This document shows positions 8,944 to 17,489 of a stretch of 64,000 bases of DNA, piece by piece. Numbering within the stretch: position 1 is the stretch's first letter; every line of letters begins with the position of its first letter. The DNA lies in the NCBI GenBank assembly GCA_028713125.1, contig JAQTOU010000003.1, forward strand, positions 124,001 to 188,000. Reading direction: 5' to 3'. The position numbers and the translations under genes are program-made. A model generated the notes under the pieces. It was not told where the DNA came from. It did no database searches and was given only the letters and a program-made list of their open reading frames with translations. The stretch is from Elusimicrobiales bacterium (GTDB taxonomy: Bacteria > Elusimicrobiota > Elusimicrobia > Elusimicrobiales > UBA9959).

Positions 8944-9378
8944 ATGCATAAGATACTTATCGTGGACGATTCCGATAATATCCGTTTTACGTTCAAATCG
9001 GCGTTTGCCGAGGAGTATGCGGTTCTGACCGCGTCTGACGGGCTGGAGGCCGTAGCGCTTGTAAAAGCCGAGCGCCCGGACCTGGTTTTCCTCGACATCA
9101 ATATGCCGGGGATAAGCGGGGTAGAGGCGCTGAAACTTATAAAAGCGACCGGCGTCCCCGCCGTGGTCTGGATGCTTACCGGCGTAGAGGACCTTACCGT
9201 AGTGATGAAAACGCTCACTATGGGAGCCTCAGGGTACATAACAAAACCGTTCGATGTGGGGAATTTAAGGCGTGTTATGCTTAATGCCGTTACCGACCTG
9301 GAAGGCGAAAAGAAACCTTCGGATAAACCCTGGACGGTAAAGAGAAAGGAGGCAGGGCCCGGCCCGGGAGCCGTTTGA
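8944..9378 (+). CDS. Single-domain response regulator
   Basis: The product is ~144 aa from the ATG at 8944, which has GGAGG eight bases upstream; the TTG at 8932 used by the ORF track is less likely. The receiver is complete: acidic pair in ILIVDDSDN, phospho-acceptor Asp in LVFLDINMPG, Thr in WMLTG and Lys in YITKPFD. The ~25-residue tail after the domain is basic and shows no output domain. It is therefore a CheY/Spo0F-like relay or an adaptor. No kinase is adjacent; several lie elsewhere in the window. Confidence 0.85.
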   Translation: MHKILIVDDSDNIRFTFKSAFAEEYAVLTASDGLEAVALVKAERPDLVFLDINMPGISGVEALKLIKATGVPAVVWMLTGVEDLTVVMKTLTMGASGYITKPFDVGNLRRVMLNAVTDLEGEKKPSDKPWTVKRKEAGPGPGAV

Positions 9379-9429
9379 GCGGCATCCCGAAGAATGGCTT
9401 TAGCCCCGGGCGGCTTTTGGTTTATTTTT

Positions 9430-10215
9430 ATGACCGATTTGCGCCAGCATCCCCGTGTCATCAGGCGGACTTCGAGCCCGCGGTTTTTGCGGTGCCTGTT
9501 TATTTTAATTCTCATTATTTGCGGGCGACTCTTTGCGGGGGCGCAAAGCCCGCCGCCGCAGGGGGAAACGGCCGTCTCTACGGTTCCGGCGGCCGGAACC
9601 GCCTCGCCGGTGAAAATAGATTTAACACTTAATTTATCAACAAACTCGGACGACTCGCGCGTAGAGCTGAATTATTCTGTCAGGTGGGACTTTAAAGACC
9701 TTCTGTCTTTCCGGCCCGGTTTTAAAGCGATGTCTTCCGGCTTTAGAGCGGTTTCCTCCTGGGATGTAACTAAAAATACCAGTTTCAACTTTTACGGAAT
9801 GAAGGGTAATCCGTGGAAGATTATCCTGTCGGAGGAGCGGTATAACAAGGACTACTCCGCAGCCGGGATCACGGGACAGGCCGGCGCCGGCCTGGTTAAA
9901 CGCGATCCGCCCGTTTCACGCAGGCGCCCGCGTACGGGATTGTCGCCCCTGATAGATGATTTTGTCGGGAATTATGACGAAATATTGCGGGACCTGCTCC
10001 TGCGGGCCTCGCTCCAATGGGTTTCGCCGCAATGGGGAAAAGCCGGGAACGAGGGCCGCAGGGAATTTGTCAGAGATATCCTCTCTATGGGCGTATGGGA
10101 CATCCCGATGCCCGGAGTGAAAGAGAGCATGAGAGGCCTGGAATACCTGTCGGATGAGCCGGATTCCGGATTCGGGAAAATGATCCATCAATCCACCGGC
10201 ACCCCGACGCCCTGA
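9430..10215 (+). CDS. Hypothetical secreted protein
   Basis: The ORF opens at 9394 (ATG), but the second ATG at 9430 gives a more typical export signal: Arg-rich start, hydrophobic LFILILIICG, then LFAGAQS. Neither start has a good ribosome site. The mature part starts with a Pro/Thr stretch and a beta-looking segment (IDLTLNLSTNSDDSRVELNYSVRWDFKD). It ends with a helical part containing LRDLLLRASLQWVSPQWG. I do not recognise a family. It lies 51 nt after the response regulator and before the leader ORF of the alcohol-dehydrogenase operon. Confidence 0.55.
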   Translation: MTDLRQHPRVIRRTSSPRFLRCLFILILIICGRLFAGAQSPPPQGETAVSTVPAAGTASPVKIDLTLNLSTNSDDSRVELNYSVRWDFKDLLSFRPGFKAMSSGFRAVSSWDVTKNTSFNFYGMKGNPWKIILSEERYNKDYSAAGITGQAGAGLVKRDPPVSRRRPRTGLSPLIDDFVGNYDEILRDLLLRASLQWVSPQWGKAGNEGRREFVRDILSMGVWDIPMPGVKESMRGLEYLSDEPDSGFGKMIHQSTGTPTP

Positions 10216-10314
10216 ATTTTATAGCGCCGCAGCGGATATTTTTAGCGTCCTGTTCCGGAAAAAAGCGGATATAAAGGGTAGAAGCGGTTTAAAAATAAAA
10301 GGAGGGACAGTCTT

Positions 10315-10377
10315 ATGAAAAAAAATAAATTTACGGAGAAAAATCCCCAAACGGCCGGCATAAAGCCAATAGTATGA
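10315..10377 (+). CDS. 20-codon leader ORF coupled to alcohol dehydrogenase
   Basis: ATG at 10315 follows a near-ideal AGGAGGG ribosome site. It encodes MKKNKFTEKNPQTAGIKPIV, and its TGA stop (10375-10377) overlaps the dehydrogenase ATG (10374-10376) as ATGA. The dehydrogenase itself has no Shine-Dalgarno sequence, so ribosomes finishing this peptide would start it by translational coupling. The peptide is too short for the ORF track. It shows no repeated regulatory codons of the kind seen in attenuators, so coupling is the simplest role. Confidence 0.6.
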   Translation: MKKNKFTEKNPQTAGIKPIV

Positions 10378-11432
10378 AGGCCCTCGTCTTCCACGGACCG
10401 AACGACCTGGCGCTTGAGGAAAAACCAAAGCCGGTGATCGCGCAGGCTACGGACGCCATTGTAAGGATCACTACCACGACCATCTGCGGCACTGACCTTC
10501 ACATTCTGAAGGGCGACGTGCCCACGGTCGCAGCCGGGCGCATACTCGGCCATGAAGGGGTGGGCGTCGTGGAGGGGGTCGGTGCTGAGGTTGCGGATTT
10601 TCACAAGGGGGACAAGGTCCTCGTTTCTCTTATTACCTCCTGCGGCAGGTGCGGTTTCTGCAGGAAGGGGATGTTCTCTCATTGCATCGCCGGCGGCTGG
10701 CGTCTGGGCAACAGCATAGACGGCACGCAGGCCGAATATGTCAGGGTCCCTTTTGCGGATACGGGTTTGTACCATCTGCCGCCTGAAGCCGATGAGGAAG
10801 CGGCCGTCATGCTGAGCTGCATTCTGCCCACTGGCCTGGAATGCGGGGCCTTGAACGGGCAGGTAAAGCCGGGGGATATCGTGGCGATAGTCGGCGCCGG
10901 CCCGGTGGGCCTCGCGGCCCTTCTGACGGCGCAGCTTTACTCTCCGGCAGAGATTATAATGATAGATCTTGACGACAACCGGCTGGCGGCCGCCAGCTCC
11001 TTCGGGGCGACGAAACTTGTGAACAGCTCGGACGGGAAGGCGGCGGACCGGATTATGGAGCTGACGCGGGGCGCCGGAGTGGACGTGGCGATAGAAGCTG
11101 TCGGCCTGTCCGCGACCTTCGACCTGTGCCAGGCTGTCATAGCGCCCGGCGGGCATATAGCCAATGTGGGCGTTCACGGCAAACCGGCCGGCCTGCACCT
11201 GGAAAAGCTCTGGTCGGCCAATATTACTCTTACTACGCGCCTGGTGGACGCGGGCACGACGCCTATGCTGCTCAAGATGGTGCAGTCCGGACGCCTGGAC
11301 GCGAAGAAGCTGGTTAGCCACCGGTTCGGGCTGTCGGAGATCCTGAAGGCGTACGATACTTTCGGGAACGCCGCGAAAGCGCGGGCGATAAAGGTAGTGA
11401 TCAGGAGCGCTGGCGCGGAAGGAGCTAATTAG
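10374..11432 (+). CDS. Zinc-dependent alcohol dehydrogenase (MDR family)
   Basis: The product is 352 aa. It carries the medium-chain dehydrogenase features: catalytic-zinc Cys and His region (TTICGTDLH, GHEGVGVV), the four-cysteine structural zinc loop (CGRCGFCRKGMFSHC) and the Rossmann GAGPVG with a downstream acidic residue (MIDLDDN) that favours NAD over NADP. It should interconvert an aldehyde and an alcohol in the cytoplasm. The decarboxylase gene starts 1 nt after its stop, so aldehyde made by that enzyme is the expected substrate. Translation appears coupled to the upstream 20-codon ORF. The exact alcohol (ethanol or branched-chain) cannot be told from sequence. Confidence 0.9.
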   Translation: MKALVFHGPNDLALEEKPKPVIAQATDAIVRITTTTICGTDLHILKGDVPTVAAGRILGHEGVGVVEGVGAEVADFHKGDKVLVSLITSCGRCGFCRKGMFSHCIAGGWRLGNSIDGTQAEYVRVPFADTGLYHLPPEADEEAAVMLSCILPTGLECGALNGQVKPGDIVAIVGAGPVGLAALLTAQLYSPAEIIMIDLDDNRLAAASSFGATKLVNSSDGKAADRIMELTRGAGVDVAIEAVGLSATFDLCQAVIAPGGHIANVGVHGKPAGLHLEKLWSANITLTTRLVDAGTTPMLLKMVQSGRLDAKKLVSHRFGLSEILKAYDTFGNAAKARAIKVVIRSAGAEGAN

Positions 11433-11433
11433 C

Positions 11434-13101
11434 ATGGCAAACTCGGAGATCACCGTAGCGGAATACCTGATAACCCGGCTGAAAGAGATAGGCGTGGACC
11501 ACCTGTTCGGCGTGCCGGGGGATTTTGTGCTGGGCTTTTTAAACCAGGTGCTGAAAAGCGACGTGAAATATATCGGGACCTGCAATGAGCTCAACGCGGC
11601 CTATGCCGCGGATGGCTATGCGCGCATCAGGGGCGTAGGCGCTTTAGCAACTACCTACGGGGTAGGGGAACTGAGCGCCATTAACGGCGTCGCGGGCGCT
11701 TTCGCCGAAAGAGTTCCGCTGGTAGTCATTACCGGCTCGCCGGCCGCGATAAATTTCCGCACCAGGCCGCTGCTGCACCATACCATGGGCGATTACCGGA
11801 TCCCGATGAAGATGTATGAAAAGATCACGGCCGCCTCGGCCCAGCTCTCTTCCGACGGGACGGCCCCCGCCGAGATAGACCGGGTGCTGTCGGCGTGCCT
11901 TTTACGCCACCAGCCGGTTTACATCAGCCTTCCTTCGGACGTGGTGAATGCTAAATGCGGGCGGCCGGAGCCGTTCCTTTTCCCGGCGGCCGCGGGGAGC
12001 GACAAGGAAGCGCTCGGCGAGGCGCTGAGGGAAGCGCTTCTTATGCTGGATAAAGCGCGGCGCCCCGTAGTACTGGGCGACTTGGAACTGATACGCTACA
12101 AACTGCAAAAGGAGTTTTCCGGCTTTCTCGATAAAACAGGCTTTCCGTACGCCACTATGATGCTGGGCAAGACCGTGCTTTCGGAGCAGCACCCGCAATT
12201 TATCGGGCTCTACGAGGGAGACCGCAGCCGGGAGTATGTGCGGAACCGCGTAGAGTCCGCGGACTGCATCCTGCAGTTCGGTGCCCTGCTGACGGATTTC
12301 AACACCGGCGGCTTTACCGCGGATATCGACGGGGCCAATTTGATAAGCGCCAATATCCGCTCCGTAAAGATAAAGCACCATAATTATGAGAATGTTCCCC
12401 TGCGCGATTTTATTCTCGGGCTCACGGAAAAGCTTTCCCGGCGGGATCCACGGGCCCTTGATATACAATGCGCCTCGGGCGGCTGCGTGCACCGCAGAAC
12501 AGAGCCTTACGCGCCCGAAGCGGGGAAGCCGCTGACTATAAAGCGCTTTTTCGACCGGATGAGCCACTTCATAGAAAAGAATTCCATGGTAGTGGCGGAA
12601 ACGGGGGTTGCCCTCTTCAGCGCCGCGGAGATGCTGATGCCGGAAGGCGCGACTTTTATAGGCCAGACTTTTTACGGTTCGATCGGCTACACGGTCGGCG
12701 CGACCCTCGGGGCCTGTGTGGCGGCCCAGGACCGGCGCGCCGTACTTTTTATCGGCGACGGCTCCTTCCAGGTCACCTGCCAGGATCTCTCCACGATGAT
12801 ACGGAACAACCTGAAGCCGGTCATCTTTCTTATTAATAATGACGGGTACACTATAGAGCGGGTGATCACCGACCGCTCTTATAATGATATCCAGCCCTGG
12901 AAATATCATAAGCTGCCGGAGGTTTTCGGCGGAGGGCTTGGCTTCGATGTGCGCACGGAAGGAGAGCTGGAAGACGCGCTGGACAAGGCCGCGAAGGCGG
13001 AGTGCCTTGTGTTCATTGAAATTCATACGGGTCGTATGGACTGTCCGGAGGCGCTGCGCAGCGCCGGCCGGTCGATGGCGAAGACAAATCAGCTGGAATA
13101 A
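11434..13101 (+). CDS. ThDP-dependent 2-keto-acid decarboxylase (pyruvate/indolepyruvate type)
   Basis: The product is 555 aa, the usual length for pyruvate or indolepyruvate decarboxylases. Visible are the ThDP-activating Glu (GTCNELNAAYAADGYAR), the adjacent active-site histidines (LLHHTMGD) that mark the decarboxylases, and the cofactor motif GDGSFQ...INNDGYTIE. It should convert a 2-keto acid to an aldehyde and CO2. The AAGGAG ribosome site sits inside the end of the dehydrogenase gene and the two genes are 1 nt apart. Together they form a non-oxidative route from keto acid to alcohol, uncommon in bacteria. Pyruvate is possible; indolepyruvate or branched keto acids are alternatives. Confidence 0.9.
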   Translation: MANSEITVAEYLITRLKEIGVDHLFGVPGDFVLGFLNQVLKSDVKYIGTCNELNAAYAADGYARIRGVGALATTYGVGELSAINGVAGAFAERVPLVVITGSPAAINFRTRPLLHHTMGDYRIPMKMYEKITAASAQLSSDGTAPAEIDRVLSACLLRHQPVYISLPSDVVNAKCGRPEPFLFPAAAGSDKEALGEALREALLMLDKARRPVVLGDLELIRYKLQKEFSGFLDKTGFPYATMMLGKTVLSEQHPQFIGLYEGDRSREYVRNRVESADCILQFGALLTDFNTGGFTADIDGANLISANIRSVKIKHHNYENVPLRDFILGLTEKLSRRDPRALDIQCASGGCVHRRTEPYAPEAGKPLTIKRFFDRMSHFIEKNSMVVAETGVALFSAAEMLMPEGATFIGQTFYGSIGYTVGATLGACVAAQDRRAVLFIGDGSFQVTCQDLSTMIRNNLKPVIFLINNDGYTIERVITDRSYNDIQPWKYHKLPEVFGGGLGFDVRTEGELEDALDKAAKAECLVFIEIHTGRMDCPEALRSAGRSMAKTNQLE

Positions 13102-13122
13102 GGCGGGCAAAGCGGCTCTGCG

Positions 13123-13190
13123 TAATTTTACCCTCATTGCCGGGTATAACTCCGTATGGTCCCTTGCTCCGGCCGCGGCTATACTTAATA
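13123..13190 (+). promoter_or_regulatory. Composite promoter-like element, copy 2
   Basis: TAATTT (13123-13128) is followed by 16 nt, then TATAACTCCGTATGG with TCCG at 13151-13154. After exactly 25 nt comes TATACT (13180-13185) in the context GGCTATACTTAATATAG. The Omp85-type gene starts at 13212, about 20 nt after the predicted transcription start. The TATACTTA 8-mer is shared with copies 1 and 3. Confidence 0.55.
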
Positions 13191-13211
13191 TAGAAGTCTA
13201 TCGGCGACCTT

Positions 13212-14762
13212 ATGCGCTATCTGATTTTGCTGCTCTGCCTGCATGCCGCGCCGCTGGAGGCCGCCACGCGCGCCGCTCTTCTGCTGCCAGCGGGGCTCGT
13301 TATTTCCTCAGTAACTGTAGATTCCCATAATGTCTTTGATACGGAGCTTCCGGCTGAGAATAAATTGCTCTACCGGGCGGCCAACCGGATACACTTTACC
13401 TCGCGCGACTCGACGATCCGGCGGGAACTGCTCTTTGAGGTCGGCGACCGCTACAGTGCGGCCCTGGCCGCGGAAACGGAGCGCAACCTGCGCGCCCTGC
13501 CTTTCGTGCGGCGCGCCGAGATAGAAGCGGTGGTCAATAAAGAGGGCGGCGTGGACGTGACGGTGCACACCTATGACTCCTGGACGCTGGAGCTTGTAGC
13601 CAACTATAAACGCGCGGGAGGGGCGACCAGCATGAAAGCGGGACTTTCGGAGGGGAATATCCTGGGCTTGGGAAAATCGGGCTCCGCCGTGTACAGCAAT
13701 GACTGGGGCGCGGCGTCAGCGGACCTGAGCTATAAGGACCGCCAGTTTATGCGTTTCAAGCGGATGCAATACTCTATAGCCGCTCACGCGGCTTCAGGGA
13801 GCAAGAATTTATCCATGGCCCTGGACCGCCCCTTCTACGCTTCGATCGCGCGTTCCGCTATGGGCGGCAATGTCAGTTACGGCACGGTGGATGTCGGCCC
13901 GGTCTCGAGGCGGACCCTGGCCGCCGGGGTGAACTACGGCATCTCCATGACGCCGTCCACGGAGCGGACGCGGCGTATCAAGTTCGGCCTCGCCGCCCAG
14001 CGCGCGGAGTCCACCGGCCCCGTTCCCGACCGGGCCAGGTCGCTGACCTTCCAGATAGGCGCGGAGTGGGAGGACCTGGACTTCCTGACGGCGCGGCGGA
14101 TACAAAAATTCACGCACGACGAGGACTTTAATCTCGGGCTGGGGATCTTCCCCTCCGTGGGGCTGGCGCCGGCTATCCGGGCTGTGGGGAGCAAGCAGAC
14201 GCAGATACTGCCCGCCGTCACCGTGCACAAGGGCTTCACCTGGGGGAGGCAGCTCCTGCTCTTGAATTCCGGCTATAGTTCCCAGTACGCCGATGGCGAG
14301 AACAGCAATTTGATGGCTTCGTTCGACGCCGCCTATTTCAGGCGCGGCTTCAGGTACCAGACCATGGCCATCCACACCAGCCTGGCCCTGGGCTGGCGGC
14401 TTGATCCCGCCGCGCCCCTGGTGCTGGGCGAGTTCAACGGCCTTCGCGGCTACGGCGTCGGCCAGTTCACGGGCAACCGCCGTTTCCTGCTCAACCTGGA
14501 GGACCGCGTCTATGTCTGGGACGAGCTGTTTAAGTTATTGGACATCGGCATGGTCTTCTTCTGCGATTCCGGCTATGTATGGCCGCAGTCGAGCCCGGTG
14601 AAGCTGTCCGACCTTAAGAACAGCGTGGGAGTGGGGCTGCGCGTAGCCCCGTCGCGCTCGTCCGCGAACAGCCCCGTGCGCATCGACCTGGCCCGCGCGC
14701 TGAACGGCAGCCCGAACCGCCCGCGCTGGTCGCTTTCCATCCTCGGGGGACAGGCTTTTTGA
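13212..14762 (+). CDS. Omp85-superfamily outer-membrane protein with short POTRA region
   Basis: The product is 516 aa with a signal peptide (MRYLILLLCLHAAPLEAA). Residues ~35-130 look like POTRA material (RRELLFEVGDRYSAALAAETERNLRALPFVRRAEIEAVV), followed by a beta-barrel. The barrel contains GLRGYGVGQFTGNRRFLLNLEDR, matching the conserved RGY/F motif of BamA/TamA/FhaC barrels, and ends in an aromatic residue (GGQAF). It is far shorter than BamA, so it is more likely a specialised Omp85 or surface-antigen family member. It lies just downstream of a composite promoter-like element and overlaps the following small gene region. Confidence 0.8.
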   Translation: MRYLILLLCLHAAPLEAATRAALLLPAGLVISSVTVDSHNVFDTELPAENKLLYRAANRIHFTSRDSTIRRELLFEVGDRYSAALAAETERNLRALPFVRRAEIEAVVNKEGGVDVTVHTYDSWTLELVANYKRAGGATSMKAGLSEGNILGLGKSGSAVYSNDWGAASADLSYKDRQFMRFKRMQYSIAAHAASGSKNLSMALDRPFYASIARSAMGGNVSYGTVDVGPVSRRTLAAGVNYGISMTPSTERTRRIKFGLAAQRAESTGPVPDRARSLTFQIGAEWEDLDFLTARRIQKFTHDEDFNLGLGIFPSVGLAPAIRAVGSKQTQILPAVTVHKGFTWGRQLLLLNSGYSSQYADGENSNLMASFDAAYFRRGFRYQTMAIHTSLALGWRLDPAAPLVLGEFNGLRGYGVGQFTGNRRFLLNLEDRVYVWDELFKLLDIGMVFFCDSGYVWPQSSPVKLSDLKNSVGVGLRVAPSRSSANSPVRIDLARALNGSPNRPRWSLSILGGQAF

Positions 14763-14764
14763 AT

Positions 14765-15121
14765 ATGGACAGAATAAAATTCGGTTTGATGGTGCTCGCC
14801 GCGCTGATAATAGCAGCCTTGCTTACGCTTTTCTTTCAGAAGCGTGACGTTTACCTCCGATGGACGCTCCCGGCGGCGCCCGCCGGGAACATCGCCGAGC
14901 CCGCCATGCCCGCTGTAGAGCCTGTTAAAGAAAAAAAGAGGGTCCTGAAGCAAAGCGCTGCCGGGCCGGGTTTGTCTAAAGCGGCCGCGGCTGCCGGGAA
15001 GCCGGGAAAAAAGCGCAAAAAACGGGTTTCGCCGCTCAGGGAGCCGGGCGAGGCGCTGGGCGGCGGAGTGCGGCTTGACCTGCCCGACAAGACTACGGAT
15101 ATGACTCTGCTGAAAAAATGA
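14765..15121 (+). CDS. Small single-span membrane protein
   Basis: The ORF track begins at the TTG at 14759, overlapping the stop of the Omp85-type gene; the ATG at 14765 is a likelier start, 2 nt after that stop. An N-terminal membrane segment (FGLMVLAALIIAALLTLFFQ) is followed by an Ala/Pro and Lys-rich periplasmic tail (KKRKKRVSPLREPG). The family is not recognised. Tight spacing suggests co-translation with the Omp85 protein, perhaps as an accessory factor. Confidence 0.6.
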   Translation: MDRIKFGLMVLAALIIAALLTLFFQKRDVYLRWTLPAAPAGNIAEPAMPAVEPVKEKKRVLKQSAAGPGLSKAAAAAGKPGKKRKKRVSPLREPGEALGGGVRLDLPDKTTDMTLLKK

Positions 15122-15194
15122 ACTTTTAATTATAGGACCGCGGCCGCGCGGACGGGAAACCCCTCCGGAGCGGAACGGGCGAAAAGGAGGCTCT

Positions 15195-16541
15195 ATGAGC
15201 CGCATACTTATCGTGGACGATAACAAAACAAACCTCGAACTGCTCGAGGCTGTGTTAAAGGAAAGCTCATACGAAGTGGTTTCAGGCAGTAACGGGCAGG
15301 AGGCCCTCGAGATTGCCCGAAAACAGCCGCCAGACCTCGTAATTTCCGATATCCTGATGCCGGTCATGGACGGGTATGAATTGTGCATGAAGTGGAGGGC
15401 TGACACGCAGCTGCGGCGGATACCTTTTGTTTTTTACACGGCTACATATACGAATCCTAAGGACCAGGCTTACGGCTTGAGCCTCGGGGCTGACAGGTTC
15501 GTGGTAAAGCCGGTGAAGATAGAGGCGCTGGAAAAACTGGTGCAGGAGCTGCTTAAAGCGGGCCCCGGGGAGACGCTGCCGGCCCCCGCCAGGGATCCTG
15601 TGGGTGAAAAAGAGATGCTGCGCGGGCACAGCGAGGTTATCTTCCGTAAACTGCAGCAGAAAGTCGTCCAGCTGGAAGCGGAAGTAGCTGCGCGCAGGAC
15701 GGCGGAAGAGGCGTTGACACGTACGGCCAAAGCGCTTAAGGAAAAGAACTGCGAACTGCAGGATTTTATTTATATAGCTTCGCATGACCTGCGCGGCCCG
15801 CTAGTGAATCTGCAGGGTTTCTCCGGAATCATCAAGAAATACTGCGCCGAGCTTCCGGGACTTTTGGCGGCTGGGCCTGGAAGCGCTGGACGGCTTAAAG
15901 AGTTGCTTAACAAGAAACTGCCGGAGGCGTCAGATTATATCGCTTCAGGAGTGGCCGATATGGACCGCCTGCTTAACGGCCTGCTCAGGATGTCGCGTAT
16001 CTGGTCCGCGCCGATGGAGCGTGGACCGGTAAATATGGACGTTCTTGCCGGAGAGCTTATAAAGTCCATGACCTTCCATTTTAAAGAGGCCGATGCCGGG
16101 GTCACATGCGGAGAACTCCCGCCTTGCTTCGGAGACAAAGCGCAGCTCGGGCAGGTTTTTTTCAGCCTGCTGGATAATTCGGTGAAATACCGCGATCCGG
16201 CGCGCAAGCTGCTGATAAATATCTCCGGAAAATGCGGCGCGGCCGGCGCGGTTTCCTATACAGTGTCGGACAATGGCCGCGGCCTCTCTCCGGCCGAGGA
16301 GCAGGGCCGGGTCTGGGACCTTTTCTACCGGGGGGCCCCGATCTTGCCGGCGGCGGGAGAAGGGCTGGGGCTAACGATAGCGAAACGGATATTGGAGAGG
16401 CATGGCGGGAGCATAACGGCCGGGTCCGTGCCTGGCGGCGGCGCGGTGTTTACGGTGGAAATGCCCGGACCCGAAAAGAAGGAAGCCGAAGCGGTTCCCG
16501 AAGGGGCGGCGCGGCCCGACCCGGTTTTGCCGGGGGGGTAA
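15195..16541 (+). CDS. Response-regulator/histidine-kinase hybrid (REC-HisKA-HATPase)
   Basis: The product is 448 aa with AAGGAGG before the ATG. The N-terminal receiver is complete (RILIVDDNKTN, LVISDILMPVMDG, FYTAT, VVKPVK). A coiled-coil linker leads to a HisKA domain with phospho-acceptor His in ASHDLRGPL. A HATPase follows, with N box LLDNSVKYRD, G1 DNGRGLS and G2 GEGLGLTIAK. No membrane segment is present, so it is cytosolic and probably takes phosphate from another kinase. The start of the output is unknown. The composite promoter-like element of the next gene begins 13 nt after the stop. Confidence 0.9.
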   Translation: MSRILIVDDNKTNLELLEAVLKESSYEVVSGSNGQEALEIARKQPPDLVISDILMPVMDGYELCMKWRADTQLRRIPFVFYTATYTNPKDQAYGLSLGADRFVVKPVKIEALEKLVQELLKAGPGETLPAPARDPVGEKEMLRGHSEVIFRKLQQKVVQLEAEVAARRTAEEALTRTAKALKEKNCELQDFIYIASHDLRGPLVNLQGFSGIIKKYCAELPGLLAAGPGSAGRLKELLNKKLPEASDYIASGVADMDRLLNGLLRMSRIWSAPMERGPVNMDVLAGELIKSMTFHFKEADAGVTCGELPPCFGDKAQLGQVFFSLLDNSVKYRDPARKLLINISGKCGAAGAVSYTVSDNGRGLSPAEEQGRVWDLFYRGAPILPAAGEGLGLTIAKRILERHGGSITAGSVPGGGAVFTVEMPGPEKKEAEAVPEGAARPDPVLPGG

Positions 16542-16554
16542 GATACTCCCGCGT

Positions 16555-16620
16555 GAATATACTTATAATAGCGGGTACAATTCCGCATATGCGGTAAAGG
16601 TGCCGGAAGGGTAAGATATG
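16555..16620 (+). promoter_or_regulatory. Composite promoter-like element, copy 3
   Basis: GAATAT (16555-16560), 15 nt, TACAATTCCGCATATGCGG (TCCG at 16582-16585), then 26 nt to TAAGAT (16612-16617). The perfect palindrome ccgcatatgcgg lies inside. A transcription start just after 16620 would exclude the ATG at 16618 and support the ATG at 16660, which has GAGGA upstream. A TATACTTATAAT stretch lies just upstream and could be a second -10. Confidence 0.5.
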
Positions 16621-16659
16621 AACAGGACTACAGGGCAGAAGCCTGCCGAGGAAAATATC

Positions 16660-17454
16660 ATGAAAATACTATTGGCATTGGTTTGCATCTTAACGACAGC
16701 GAGCGTTCGCGCGGAGCCGCAGCCCGCGGCCGCCCAGGCGGCGGACTGGAAATTCAGTACGTCGGTCAACTTCGACACCGGCAGGTACGGCTCCGAAGAC
16801 CGCACTAATTCAGTCTATATCCCGTTCACTCTTAAGCGCTATTTAACCAACGCGGACCTCTCCGTAACGGTCCCCTATTTGCGGCAAAGCTCTTCGGGGC
16901 AGGTTGCCTGGGTGGGCGGCAAGCCGGTGCGCGTTACAAAGGGAAGGGTGTCGGTCGCGACTTCCTCTAATTCGGGCCTCGGCGATATAATTTTGCACGG
17001 AACCTTCGGGCTGAAGCGGGATGGGCCGGGATCTTTCGACCTGGGGCTGGCCGGCAAGCTTAAACTGCCCACCGCCGACGAGAAAAAGGGCCTGGGCACA
17101 GGCAAGATGGATGTGGGAACCGGGCTTGAGTTCGCCAAGGAATTTTCCCCGGGGTGGACCCTGCTCGCCGACGGTTACTATACCATCATAGGCGAGCCCG
17201 CCGGCGTGAATTTCAATAACCAGGTCTCGCTGGACCTCGGCATTTACAGGCTGTTGAGCGAAAGGGTGAGTTTGACCGTCAGCTACGAGACCCAGAACAG
17301 CATAGTTTCCGGGAATCCGGGTCCCCGCAGCATCAGCGGCACGCTGGCGTACAATGTGCCGGACGGAGTTCAGCTCTTCGGCGGCGCGGCGCTCGGCCTG
17401 TCCGACGGCAGCCCGGAAATAGGCGTAAGCGGCGGTTTCAGCCAGAGATTTTAA
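16660..17454 (+). CDS. Outer-membrane beta-barrel protein, cassette copy A
   Basis: I choose ATG 16660 because it starts a clean signal peptide (MKILLALVCILTTASVRA) and has GAGGA seven bases upstream; the ORF track's 16618 adds 14 polar residues. The mature protein alternates short beta strands and ends in SGGFSQRF, a typical barrel C-terminus with a final Phe. It resembles the MetA/phenol-degradation-type transporter barrel family (PF13557-like), but this is only a fold-level match. It is paired with the helical secreted protein 36 nt downstream, and the pair is duplicated at 18162-19583. Confidence 0.75.
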   Translation: MKILLALVCILTTASVRAEPQPAAAQAADWKFSTSVNFDTGRYGSEDRTNSVYIPFTLKRYLTNADLSVTVPYLRQSSSGQVAWVGGKPVRVTKGRVSVATSSNSGLGDIILHGTFGLKRDGPGSFDLGLAGKLKLPTADEKKGLGTGKMDVGTGLEFAKEFSPGWTLLADGYYTIIGEPAGVNFNNQVSLDLGIYRLLSERVSLTVSYETQNSIVSGNPGPRSISGTLAYNVPDGVQLFGGAALGLSDGSPEIGVSGGFSQRF

Positions 17455-17489
17455 CGCAAAAGTTAAGCGCGGAAATATAAGGAGAAAAA

